DNA of 15,674 bases, taken from contig JAWXCM010000303.1 in assembly GCA_034408745.1 (NCBI GenBank), positions 1-15,674 on the forward strand, in the 5' to 3' direction. Of this stretch, positions 1 through 6,545 are shown in pieces. The position numbers and the translations under genes are program-made. The notes under the pieces were generated by a model that had not been told where the DNA came from, ran no database searches, and saw only the letters and a program-made list of their open reading frames with translations. Source of the stretch: JAWXCM01 sp034408745. Its GTDB lineage: Bacteria > Acidobacteriota > Terriglobia > Bryobacterales > Bryobacteraceae. Positions within the stretch are counted from its first letter, which is position 1. Each line of letters opens with the position of its first letter.

Positions 1-924
1 CGCTTTTCCCGGAGGGCCAACGGGCAGCGTGCGCACGTCGAAAGCCTCGTCGACAAACACGCCGGCGATGCCGCCACTGGCGTCTTTCAGCGTGATGGCA
101 GGGTGTCCGCCCGGATAGCACGGCGCAACACCGGCGTTGCGCCAGCGGTAACCCACTTTCAGCGGCTCGCCGCGGGAGAGTTCGGACGGCCACGAGGCCT
201 CAAGGAGCTGGAGCCGGTAGCCGAGCCGCAGATTGATATCGTCCACCAGTTTCTTGTTCTTCTGATAGAACTCGCGGGGGTACCAGTGCACCGTGGCGTA
301 GGCCGCCCGATAGTCTTCAATCGCCTTCACGAACAGACTGCCGTCTTCCCAGGCGCCCTTCTTCACCGAAGAGCCATAGTGTTCCATCTCCAGCACAAGA
401 TCGAGATGCGTCTTCACGGTTTGAAAATCGTAAGGCAGCCTTGTGGACGCTCCGGTGTGACCTTCTCCCCATACCCCAAACGATCCGATGTCGATGAAGG
501 CCACCTCGGGGTTGCCATCGTAGCGCGCAGCCGCGGCGGCAAGGAAATGGCCGAGCTTATCGAGAAAGACGGGATCGTTGTAGTCCGGTTCCCAGATTGG
601 GCCGTTCTCGGCGCAACTGAAACGGAACGCCACCTGGAAACCCTTGTCAATCCAGCGTTGGGCCGGAGTATCGACGATGGACCAGTTGAACTTACCTTCC
701 TCCGGCTCCAGATACGACCACGCCAGACGAAGGTAGATGACGCTGGCGCCCGGAAAGTCGTCGACTGTGTCGGACGGCGCCAGGTCCAGACCGTATTTTT
801 CAATGCTGTTGTCGTAGTGGTGGAACGCCCACCCCATGGCAGGGTTCCTGAGCGCTTCGCCGGTATCGGCCGGACGGACCGTAGTGCGGGTCTGTGCGAA
901 TAGTAGATAGCCCATCGCTATCAT
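1..924 (-). CDS. DUF4832-type glycoside-hydrolase-like protein, N-terminal part (cut by window edge)
   Basis: The minus-strand frame is open from an ATG at 924 to the left edge (308 codons, no stop), so the C-terminus is missing. After a short hydrophobic start (MIAMGYLLFAQT) it shows features of DUF4832/beta-galactosidase-like TIM-barrel proteins: LRNPAMGW near residue 26, YLRLAWSYLEPEEGKFNW around 60-77, AFIDIGSFGVWGEGHT around 145-160, EMEHYGSSVKKGAW around 180 and HWYPREFYQKN around 212. The Glu of GVWGEGH is a plausible catalytic acid. Family members are usually secreted and act on plant or microbial polysaccharides, but the substrate is unknown. The leader is short for a signal peptide, and no upstream in-frame ATG or GTG was found nearby. 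About 55-60 residues seem to be missing after residue 176 (see findings). The start overlaps a tiny upstream ORF by ATGA. The assignment rests on recalled family motifs. Confidence 0.75.
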   Translation of the reverse strand, partial: MIAMGYLLFAQTRTTVRPADTGEALRNPAMGWAFHHYDNSIEKYGLDLAPSDTVDDFPGASVIYLRLAWSYLEPEEGKFNWSIVDTPAQRWIDKGFQVAFRFSCAENGPIWEPDYNDPVFLDKLGHFLAAAAARYDGNPEVAFIDIGSFGVWGEGHTGASTRLPYDFQTVKTHLDLVLEMEHYGSSVKKGAWEDGSLFVKAIEDYRAAYATVHWYPREFYQKNKKLVDDINLRLGYRLQLLEASWPSELSRGEPLKVGYRWRNAGVAPCYPGGHPAITLKDASGGIAGVFVDEAFDVRTLPVGPPGKA

Positions 925-1034
925 TCGGACTTCTTCGGGTTCCTGCGTTGAACGTCTCGGACCTGCCTTACAAGTCCAGCCTGTATTGTCCCGTTGCCGG
1001 TGGCGCTGCTGATCTGGCCGAAGAGCGGACTCAT
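921..1034 (-). CDS. Possible 37-residue leader ORF coupled to the DUF4832 gene
   Basis: An ATG at 1034 opens a 37-codon frame (MSPLFGQISSATG...) whose TGA lies inside the ATGA at the start of the DUF4832 gene. This 4-base overlap is typical of translational coupling. The product is basic at its end (RRNPKKSE) and resembles no family I know. No clear Shine-Dalgarno precedes its start. It may be a leader peptide, the remnant of a longer 5' end, or chance. Confidence 0.2.
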   Translation of the reverse strand: MSPLFGQISSATGNGTIQAGLVRQVRDVQRRNPKKSE

Positions 1035-1050
1035 GATGGACGTCCCCGGG

Positions 1051-1068
1051 CCGCCAGGCGTGTGGCGG
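1051..1068. repeat. Inverted repeat in the divergent gap before the MOSC gene
   Basis: CCGCCA and TGGCGG form a perfect 6-base inverted repeat around a 6-base loop (GGCGTG). It lies between the divergent starts of the DUF4832 and MOSC genes. It could be a regulator site or an mRNA hairpin. No T-run follows on either strand, so it is not a standard terminator. Confidence 0.3.
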
Positions 1069-1116
1069 TTGAAAGCGCGCCGTATCCTTTAATTCAGGTG
1101 GCAGAGGGAAAGATAG

Positions 1117-1782
1117 ATGTACGTTGCAGAACTCTGGCGATATCCCGTGAAATCGATGGCCGGCGAGCAGCTACAAAACGCCCGGCTGACTCCGTCGGGG
1201 ATCGATGGCGACCGTGTCATCCAGGTTCAAAACGCACGTGGCCGCACGATCACGTCGCGGACGCACCCTGGCCTTCTCGGGCACCGGGCCGCGCTGGATG
1301 CGCAGGGCAGCCCACTCGTAGATGGCCGGCCCTGGAGAGATCCGGAGGTTCTGGCGGAGATACGACAGATCGCCGGTCCGGGGGCGCAGTTGGTCTACGA
1401 CGATAGCCTGGATCGCTTCGATATCCTGCCGCTGCTGGTCGCAACCGACGGCGCCATCGCTGCGTTCGGACGCGACGGGCGGCGCCTCCGGCCGAACATC
1501 GTGGTGGGAGGGGTGAACGGCCTCGACGAACGGCTGTGGGAAGGCGGCCGGCTTGTGATCGGCGATGTGCTGATCAACATCGCGGACCTCCGGGGCCGGT
1601 GCATCATGACCACCTTCGATCCCGATACGCTCGCGCACGATCCGAACGTACTGCGGGATATCGTAAAGCGATTCGAAGGGAAACTCGCACTGAATTGCGA
1701 TATCGCCCAAAGCGGCTCTGTTCAAATCGATCAAAAGGTTGAGTTCCTCCCTGCCGCCGCGCTGGCACATGTCCGCAAGTAG
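1117..1782 (+). CDS. MOSC domain-containing protein
   Basis: This 221-residue protein has the usual two-part layout of MOSC proteins: an N-terminal MOSC_N beta-barrel beginning ELWRYPVKSMAGE (residues 5-17), then a C-terminal MOSC domain. In the latter, LRPNIVVGG is followed by ERLWEGGRLVIGD and RGRCIMTTFDPDT, which carries the conserved cysteine of the family. MOSC proteins bind or transfer sulfur through molybdenum cofactor (mARC/YcbX type), usually for reduction of N-hydroxylated compounds or sulfur delivery. The length is normal for a single MOSC_N+MOSC protein without a ferredoxin domain, so an external electron donor would be needed for catalysis. The ATG at 1117 is preceded by a purine-rich AGAGGGAAAG about 5 bases away. 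It is divergent from the DUF4832 gene and has no evident link to the sugar genes. Confidence 0.88.
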   Translation: MYVAELWRYPVKSMAGEQLQNARLTPSGIDGDRVIQVQNARGRTITSRTHPGLLGHRAALDAQGSPLVDGRPWRDPEVLAEIRQIAGPGAQLVYDDSLDRFDILPLLVATDGAIAAFGRDGRRLRPNIVVGGVNGLDERLWEGGRLVIGDVLINIADLRGRCIMTTFDPDTLAHDPNVLRDIVKRFEGKLALNCDIAQSGSVQIDQKVEFLPAAALAHVRK

Positions 1783-1790
1783 CAACGACG

Positions 1791-1980
1791 CCCGGCGCCA
1801 GCAGATTCTTTTATCATCGCGACTCGGGGCTCTGCCGGGCCGTACGCGATGCCTTCCGGGCGGTCGATCCCTCGACTACCGATCTCGGGAACGGGCTCGC
1901 CGTCCTGTTAGCAGAGGCGATGCGGCCAGTTCGGCATGCAACATTCGGGCATACCGGCGCCGGTGCGTATAAGCGCCCAC
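1791..1980 (+). pseudogene. Possible gene remnant without a start codon
   Basis: The frame starting with CCC at 1791 is open from 1743 and reads like protein (FFYHRDSGLCRAVRDAF, then DLGNGLAVLLAEAM and HTGAGAYKR), with mostly G or C in third positions. The first ATG in this frame is at 1920 and no GTG or TTG start precedes it. After about 1980 the translation loses protein-like character. It could be the decayed middle of a small gene or a chance result of high GC. I do not recognise a family. Confidence 0.2.
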
Positions 1981-2025
1981 GGCGGTACTCGGTCCTTTGG
2001 AATTCAAGGTGCAGTGACGTGGTGT

Positions 2026-2241
2026 ATGCCAGACTCACTGGGCAACATTCCTGCCTCGGAACTCGCCGAAGAAAATGCTCGAATGCGCCATGTTTTACAG
2101 ATCCTCCACGACAGCGTTTGTCCTGCGGATTCGGAGCGTTTTCCGCAGCATGACACCGAGGTTTGCCGCGTGTTTCGGATGACTCCAGGACAGCAGGATG
2201 AATATTGGTATCGTTCCGCCTGCGAAGCGCTCGGGCTCTAG
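2026..2241 (+). CDS. Possible small hypothetical protein (71 residues)
   Basis: ATG at 2026 opens 71 codons ending in TAG. The product is polar with a likely N-terminal helix (ASELAEENARMRHVLQIL) and an acidic, aromatic C-terminus (GQQDEYWYRSACEALGL). The frame is open further upstream to an ATG at 1936. After the TAG the same frame continues 26 sense codons of protein-like sequence to a TGA. No clear ribosome binding site and no family match. It may be a small real gene or a remnant. Confidence 0.3.
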   Translation: MPDSLGNIPASELAEENARMRHVLQILHDSVCPADSERFPQHDTEVCRVFRMTPGQQDEYWYRSACEALGL

Positions 2242-2358
2242 CCAGTCGAGGGTGTTCCAGAATGGGATACCGAATTGAACCCCGTGTTGCAATTTGGAAC
2301 GCCGAAAGGCACGAAACATTGAGAACAGACCAGCGCTCCCGGCGTCAGGACACCCTCA

Positions 2359-2434
2359 GCGCCCGCAGGCACCGGGCGCGTGCAGATGGGAGATGTTGAA
2401 TCCGGTTCGGGATTCAGGGGCTGATTGCCGCCCC
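2359..2434. terminator. Cluster of three inverted repeats downstream of the aldolase gene
   Basis: Three hairpins lie within 76 bases: GCGCCCG/CGGGCGC with a 7-base loop (2359-2379), TGAATCC/GGATTCA with a 6-base loop (2397-2416), and GGGGC/GCCCC with an 8-base loop (2417-2434). The last begins 4 bases after the aldolase stop codon on the minus strand. They sit where the dehydrogenase-aldolase transcript should end. None is followed by a T-run, so this is not a textbook intrinsic terminator. It may stabilise the mRNA 3' end, terminate weakly from both sides, or be a structured RNA. Confidence 0.4.
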
Positions 2435-2438
2435 TCGC

Positions 2439-3221
2439 CTATGTCTCTTCACACTCGCGCAGTGTCTTCATCCCGTCCTGCAGGGCAAGTCGATACAGCG
2501 CGATATCGGAACGCCACGAAAGAACGCGAAAGCCCGTGGTCCACCACTGCCGCGCCTGATCGGCGGTACCGGGTTGCGCTCCGGCGTACTTGCCATGCTT
2601 CGTGGCCGCGCGCACTACGGCGTCCAGCGCGGCAAGGAACTCGGGATGTTGAAACTTGCCCGTAATACGCATCGCCTGGCTGAGATCGAAATGGCCCACC
2701 CACAGGCAGTCTACGCCATCTACCGCGGCGATTCGCTCCGCATTCTCGACGCCGAGAGGCGATTCGATCTGGCAGATGATGGTGGTTCGTTCATTGGCTT
2801 CCTGCAGGTAGGCCGACGGATCCGGAGGCATCAGGTAGTCGTTGTGGGCTGTCCCGAGTCCGACGCCTCGATTGCCTCGCGGCGCATACTTCGCTGCACG
2901 TACCAGGCGCTCCGCGTCTTCGGGTGTTTCGACATTGGGCGCCATGATGCCGAGGGCGCCCGCGTCCAGAGCGCGCGCTGTAAAGTGATACTCGTTCTGC
3001 GGAATGCGCACGAGCGGAGCAAAACTGCATCCCCGGAACCAGGACATCAGGTCGGCGATGTCACCGGCGTCGAAGTTGCTGTGCTCCATGTCGACTACTG
3101 CGAAATCGAGGTCCGCGGCCTCGAGTATCCGACCGATGCCGCGCGTGCGGAATTCCATGAGCATGTGTCCGAAAGCCGCCCCACGAGTGCTCAGGGCCTG
3201 CTGGAATCGATTGGTCCTCAT
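2439..3221 (-). CDS. HpcH/HpaI-type aldolase (2-dehydro-3-deoxyglucarate / 4-hydroxy-2-oxoheptanedioate aldolase family)
   Basis: This 260-residue cytoplasmic enzyme has the layout of class II, metal-dependent HpcH/HpaI aldolases, which split 2-keto-3-deoxy acids into pyruvate and an aldehyde. Visible family features are DMEHS with the base His47, VRIP with pyruvate-binding Arg72, GALGIMAPNVETPEDA, YAPRGNRGVG, QIES with metal ligand Glu153, and GHFDLS with metal ligand Asp179. His replaces the Pro of the common GPxDLS loop. The ATG at 3221 shares one base with the TGA of the upstream dehydrogenase (TGATG), and an AGGAG lies 6 bases before it, so the two are translationally coupled. With the sugar-acid-type transporter next door, it likely cleaves a sugar-acid-derived keto acid (inference). 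Exact substrate unknown. Confidence 0.9.
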   Translation of the reverse strand: MRTNRFQQALSTRGAAFGHMLMEFRTRGIGRILEAADLDFAVVDMEHSNFDAGDIADLMSWFRGCSFAPLVRIPQNEYHFTARALDAGALGIMAPNVETPEDAERLVRAAKYAPRGNRGVGLGTAHNDYLMPPDPSAYLQEANERTTIICQIESPLGVENAERIAAVDGVDCLWVGHFDLSQAMRITGKFQHPEFLAALDAVVRAATKHGKYAGAQPGTADQARQWWTTGFRVLSWRSDIALYRLALQDGMKTLRECEET

Positions 3222-4291
3222 CAGTTGCTCCTGTTCTTGTACGCTTCCAGCTTTGCCATGAAGCGCGGGTCTGAAGCGACTTGCCGGTTGACGAGTCCCC
3301 CTGGGGCCTCCCCCCGCGCGACCGCGAGGATGTTCCGGCAGGCTTCGGCGCTGTTGTCCCGCGCCAGTTCCTCCGTCCAGGGCAGCCCGTGAGGAGTGAC
3401 GATCGCGTTTTCGAGGCGGAACAGGGGGTGATCCGCGGGAGGAGGTTCCTGGTCGTACACGTCGAGGCCGGCCCCCGCGATCCAGCGCTCAGTCAGTGCG
3501 CGAATCAATGCGTCCTCCTGGATCACGGGACCTCGTGCGGTGTTGATCAGGTAAGACGTCGGCTTCATCAGTTTGAGTTCACGCTCGCCAATCAGGCCGC
3601 GCGTGCTGTCGTTGAGAAGGCAGTTGATGGTGACGAAGTCCGATTCGCGGAGAACCGTGTCGAGGTCGGTCAACTCCACCCTGAGATCGGCCGCAAGTTC
3701 GGGACGCGCGTACGGGTCGTATGCAATCATGCGCGCGAACCCGAACGGCCGCGCCAGACGGAACATCTCGCTTCCGATGTTGCCGAGGCCAACGGAGCCG
3801 ATCGTGGAACCGCGCAGGTTGCGACCCATTCGCGGCAGATCTCCGCGCCACTTGCCCTCCCGTGTAATACGGTCCTGAATCAGGAGGTTTTTTGCCAGAG
3901 CGAGAATCAGGGTCAGAATAGCTTCAGCCACCGGGGTGCGGACAGCATCGGGCGTGATGGCGAGTGCGATTCCGGCGCCCGTCAACGCCGTTACATCGAT
4001 CTTGTCGTAGCCCACGCCCCATCTGGCTACCAGGGCGAGACGGTCGACGCCGACCACGCTTTCCTGCGTTACGCGGAGGGCAAGAGCAAACACGGCGTCA
4101 TACCGGTTCAGTGCCTCGGGCGTCGCGATATCGCCGGGCAGGTCCGGCATCGGCTCCCAGTCGATTTCGGCCGGAACCAGATGCTGTTCGATCGCGCGTT
4201 CGAACTTTCCTTTCGCGTCGCGGAAGAAATCCGGAGACACGCCGACGCGAAAGCGGTGGGTTGCAGTTGACGAGGTGTGACTCAAACCCAT
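3221..4291 (-). CDS. D-2-hydroxyacid dehydrogenase (phosphoglycerate-dehydrogenase-like)
   Basis: A 356-residue NAD(P)-dependent dehydrogenase of the D-isomer-specific 2-hydroxyacid family, interconverting a 2-hydroxy acid and a 2-keto acid in the cytoplasm. The split substrate domain flanks a Rossmann domain with VGLGNIG (Gly168, 170, 173) and YDP with Asp192, which favours NAD over NADP. The catalytic triad is present: Arg253 in NTARGP, Glu282 in DQEPP and His301 in TPHGLPWTEE. WGVGYDKID at 91-99 is also typical. No ACT regulatory domain follows, unlike classical SerA, so serine synthesis is unlikely. It is the first gene of a two-gene unit with the aldolase. The ATG at 4291 has only a distant AGGA upstream, so the start is slightly uncertain. 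Its start overlaps the predicted promoter of the divergent transporter. Confidence 0.9.
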   Translation of the reverse strand: MGLSHTSSTATHRFRVGVSPDFFRDAKGKFERAIEQHLVPAEIDWEPMPDLPGDIATPEALNRYDAVFALALRVTQESVVGVDRLALVARWGVGYDKIDVTALTGAGIALAITPDAVRTPVAEAILTLILALAKNLLIQDRITREGKWRGDLPRMGRNLRGSTIGSVGLGNIGSEMFRLARPFGFARMIAYDPYARPELAADLRVELTDLDTVLRESDFVTINCLLNDSTRGLIGERELKLMKPTSYLINTARGPVIQEDALIRALTERWIAGAGLDVYDQEPPPADHPLFRLENAIVTPHGLPWTEELARDNSAEACRNILAVARGEAPGGLVNRQVASDPRFMAKLEAYKNRSN

Positions 4292-4296
4292 AGACT
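4267..4296 (+). promoter_or_regulatory. Sigma-70-like promoter for the MFS transporter
   Basis: TTGACG (4267-4272) and TAGACT (4291-4296) are 18 bases apart, giving a start of transcription near 4303. It overlaps the first codons of the divergent dehydrogenase gene, so the two transcription units would compete or be co-regulated. Confidence 0.5.
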
Positions 4297-4303
4297 AACA
4301 CCG

Positions 4304-4321
4304 TTCCTAATCGCTTAGGAA
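4304..4321. promoter_or_regulatory. Candidate LacI-family operator
   Basis: TTCCTAATCGCTTAGGAA has 7-base perfect arms around TCGC and matches 16 of 18 positions of a palindrome. The core AATCGCTT fits the AANCGNTT core of LacI/PurR/CcpA-type operators, with the central CG where the hinge helices of the family insert. It begins about one base after the predicted transporter transcription start and overlaps the transporter's Shine-Dalgarno. A LacI-family gene lies at 6546-7526. Binding by that protein is inference. Confidence 0.55.
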
Positions 4322-4330
4322 GGCGACAAT

Positions 4331-5602
4331 TTGGACCAGCAGACTTCGATTACTCCGGCCCGCAGATGGACGCTGTGCGTTCTGATGCTGGCGGCAACTA
4401 CCCTCATCTATCTCGACCGTCAGGCCGTCGGGTTGCTCGCGCCGTTCATACAGTCCGAACTGCATATCGATAATGCGGGTCTGGGACTAATATTCTCGGC
4501 GTTCTACTACGCGTACACGCTCGCGCAGTTTGCGGTTGGGCCGCTGCTGGACCGGTACTCGCTCCGGTGGTTATATGGCTGCTCCATACTCGCCTGGGCC
4601 GCCACGTCCACGCTGACAGGTTTCGCGCCCGGGTTCGCGGCTCTGCTGGCCGTGCGAGTCCTGCTGGGCATCATGGAGTCCGGCAACTGGCCGGGCGCCA
4701 TGCGCATCGTCTCCCGCGCGCTTCCGCCGGAACAGCGGGCGCTCGGCAACGGCATCTTTACCAGTGGCACCAGTGTGGGAGCGCTGATCGCGCCGGCGCT
4801 GATCCTTGGCGTCGCCGCCACCACCGGCTGGCGTCTTTCTTTCGCCGTCCTCGGCGTTCTTGGCGTGATATGGTTCGCCGTCTGGCTGGCGGCGACCTCG
4901 CATCCGTCGCTGCGGAGCGTCTGGAAGTCGGATACTTCGTCCAGAGTTCCGACGGGCTTAGCCATGTACAGCTCCGTGCTGCGGAACTCTCAGTTCTGGC
5001 GAGTCTTCTGCGTCACCATTTCAGTGAACCCGGTCCTCTACTTCTTCCTCAACTGGCTCCCGACGTATTACCGGCAGCAGCACGGCATCACAGCGGGATC
5101 GCAGCTGACCGGCATTCTGACCGCCACTTTTCTCGCCCTCGATCTTGGCTATCTCAGCTGCGGCGCGGCAGTGCTGCTGCTTACCCGGATGGGCCTGACG
5201 TTAACCTCCGCGCGCAGATCGGTATTCGTACTGGCGAGCATCCTGCTGTCCGGTTGCGCCCTGATCCCGTACACCAAAGACCTCTACAACATTGTCGCCA
5301 TCCTGATTGCCGCGGATTTCGCGATCGGCATATGGATCGCCATGTACCTGACGCTGGCGCAGGAGGTTCATCCGACCGCCGTGTCGACGGCCGCCGGACT
5401 GCTGGGAGGATCGGGATCGTTCGCCGGAGCCATCCTGATGTGGCTGGTCGGCAAAGCGACCCAACTCTCGGGCAGCTTCGCGATTCCGTTCTTCATCGTC
5501 GCAGGCCTGGCTTGCGTTGCCGCCGCCGCTGGCTGGACGGCGAGCCGGCGAACGCCAACGTCTGCCAGCGCAGTTTCAACTCTCGAGGAGAGACAGCATT
5601 GA
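4331..5602 (+). CDS. MFS transporter, anion:cation symporter (ACS) type, sugar-acid-like
   Basis: A 423-residue inner-membrane permease with about twelve hydrophobic segments. The first helix ends in TLIYLDRQAVGLLAPFI, close to the INYLDRQ signature of ExuT/GudP-type hexuronate and glucarate transporters, followed by VGPLLDRYSLRW, the loop 2-3 motif of MFS proteins, and the helix 4 region RVLLGIMESGNWPGAM, also typical of ACS members. It probably imports an organic or sugar acid with protons. The start is TTG at 4331, chosen because AGGAAGG (4317-4323) sits 7 bases upstream and no in-frame ATG lies nearby. It is divergent from the dehydrogenase-aldolase pair across 39 bases, which supports joint function. 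Its last 27 bases overlap the end of the convergent DUF6282 gene. Substrate not determinable. Confidence 0.88.
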   Translation: MDQQTSITPARRWTLCVLMLAATTLIYLDRQAVGLLAPFIQSELHIDNAGLGLIFSAFYYAYTLAQFAVGPLLDRYSLRWLYGCSILAWAATSTLTGFAPGFAALLAVRVLLGIMESGNWPGAMRIVSRALPPEQRALGNGIFTSGTSVGALIAPALILGVAATTGWRLSFAVLGVLGVIWFAVWLAATSHPSLRSVWKSDTSSRVPTGLAMYSSVLRNSQFWRVFCVTISVNPVLYFFLNWLPTYYRQQHGITAGSQLTGILTATFLALDLGYLSCGAAVLLLTRMGLTLTSARRSVFVLASILLSGCALIPYTKDLYNIVAILIAADFAIGIWIAMYLTLAQEVHPTAVSTAAGLLGGSGSFAGAILMWLVGKATQLSGSFAIPFFIVAGLACVAAAAGWTASRRTPTSASAVSTLEERQH

Positions 5603-6418
5603 GCGGGGATTTCTGGACATCATCGTGTGCAACTGCGAAGCTGAGAAGCCAAGTGCCGCAAGCTGACCGGCATAGATTCGAAAGCCTTCGGCGGGTGGGG
5701 GCGTATCAGGTTGTCCGAGGTCCGTGGACAGAATCGTCGAGTCCACTCCGGCAGCGGCAATTCCTTCCACAATGCGCGAAATGGGCGTGTGGCCGCAGCG
5801 GTGCGTGGTGGACACATAACAGCGTTCGAACATGACGCAGCCCTCGCTCGCAAGGTCCTTCTGCAAATCGAACGGATACTGGGTGACGGACCACTCCGGG
5901 TGAGTAACCAGCAGCCGTCGAACACCGCGGCGGAGCGCCTCACGGATGAGCGCCGTCCCTTCTTTGGGGCTGAGATGGCCGGTGCCCAGGACGCAGTCTG
6001 TACCGGCCAGCAGATCGAGTATGGCCACGGTCTCGGGCGTCAGATGGCCAGCCGGGTCCAGCACCGAAATGCCGCCGTCCTGGTTGTGATGGGCCTTGTG
6101 GTTGCGAGCCGAACGGGTCGGCATCCATACCTGTTTTCCACCCATGCGCAGCGCCAGGCGGACGGCCTCGGTATTCAAACCGCCCACCGGCGCGTTCAGT
6201 ACAACTCCACCGAAGACGCAAACGCCTTCCACAACGCGTTGCGCAAGAATTGCGCGTTCCACAGTCGATCCCTGATGCGACTTCAGAACGATGGCCGACA
6301 TGCCTGCGCGGCAAGCTTCGCGGGCCAGATCGATGTCGTCACAGCGCCGCGGATCAACGTCCGGCGAGCCGTGCACGTGGAAATCTACAGCTCCGTCCAG
6401 ATAGTCAGGCGTGGGCAT
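5576..6418 (-). CDS. DUF6282 family protein, amidohydrolase-like
   Basis: A 280-residue protein that I recognise as DUF6282, a putative metal-dependent hydrolase of the PHP/amidohydrolase type. Likely metal or catalytic residues are VDFHVHGSPDV (His14, His16), LKSHQGST (Lys46, His48), GTGHLSPKE (His148), THPEWS (His173) and STDLGQ (Asp233). NHKAHHNQDGG (106-116) adds a His-rich loop near the presumed active site. No signal peptide, so cytoplasmic. Homologues commonly sit beside aldolases and dehydrogenases of acid catabolism, and a lactonase- or hydrolase-like role there is plausible but unproven. The ATG at 6418 is preceded closely by GGGAAG. The gene lies convergent to the transporter with a 27-base overlap, and downstream of the LacI-type gene on the same strand after 127 bases. 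Confidence 0.8.
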   Translation of the reverse strand: MPTPDYLDGAVDFHVHGSPDVDPRRCDDIDLAREACRAGMSAIVLKSHQGSTVERAILAQRVVEGVCVFGGVVLNAPVGGLNTEAVRLALRMGGKQVWMPTRSARNHKAHHNQDGGISVLDPAGHLTPETVAILDLLAGTDCVLGTGHLSPKEGTALIREALRRGVRRLLVTHPEWSVTQYPFDLQKDLASEGCVMFERCYVSTTHRCGHTPISRIVEGIAAAGVDSTILSTDLGQPDTPPPAEGFRIYAGQLAALGFSASQLHTMMSRNPRSMLSLLES

Positions 6419-6455
6419 GTGCTTCCCGAACCAGTGTATGGCAGCCGAGCGATTT

Positions 6456-6468
6456 ATTGTCAGTCAAT
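6456..6468. promoter_or_regulatory. Short dyad upstream of the DUF6282 gene
   Basis: ATTGTCAGTCAAT has 4-base arms ATTG/CAAT plus an inner C-G match around the centre, one mismatched pair in all. It lies 38-50 bases before the DUF6282 start, and on the minus strand TTGACT inside it could be a -35 hexamer, though no good -10 is evident. It does not match the CG-centred palindrome at 4304. The rest of 6419-6545 shows nothing clear. Confidence 0.25.
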
Positions 6469-6545
6469 GGTGCGGTTCTCCTTGCGGCTCGCGCGTTCGG
6501 TGCTGGCCATGGCAGCCGCCCCGGAGATAATGAGCGACAGGGTCT

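Larger units (their letters stand above)
1783..2438. other. Gene-poor stretch between the MOSC and aldolase genes
   Basis: About 650 bases without a confidently assigned gene. It contains a start-less frame with coding-like codon choice (about 1791-1980), one possible small ORF (2026-2241) and, at its right end, three perfect inverted repeats (2359-2434). No tRNA, repeat array or mobile-element end was recognised. Confidence 0.6.

Noticed and set aside
103..903. Long plus-strand frame over the DUF4832 gene
   Set aside because: Its translation has no family character; the minus-strand frame carries recognisable glycosidase-like motifs throughout.
2574..4270. Two long plus-strand frames (2574-3392 and 3281-4270)
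   Set aside because: They lie antisense to the aldolase and dehydrogenase genes, which show full catalytic motifs; GC-rich DNA gives long shadow frames.
4567..5835. 422-codon plus-strand frame inside the transporter gene
   Set aside because: Out of frame with the transporter, rich in Arg and His, no membrane segments.
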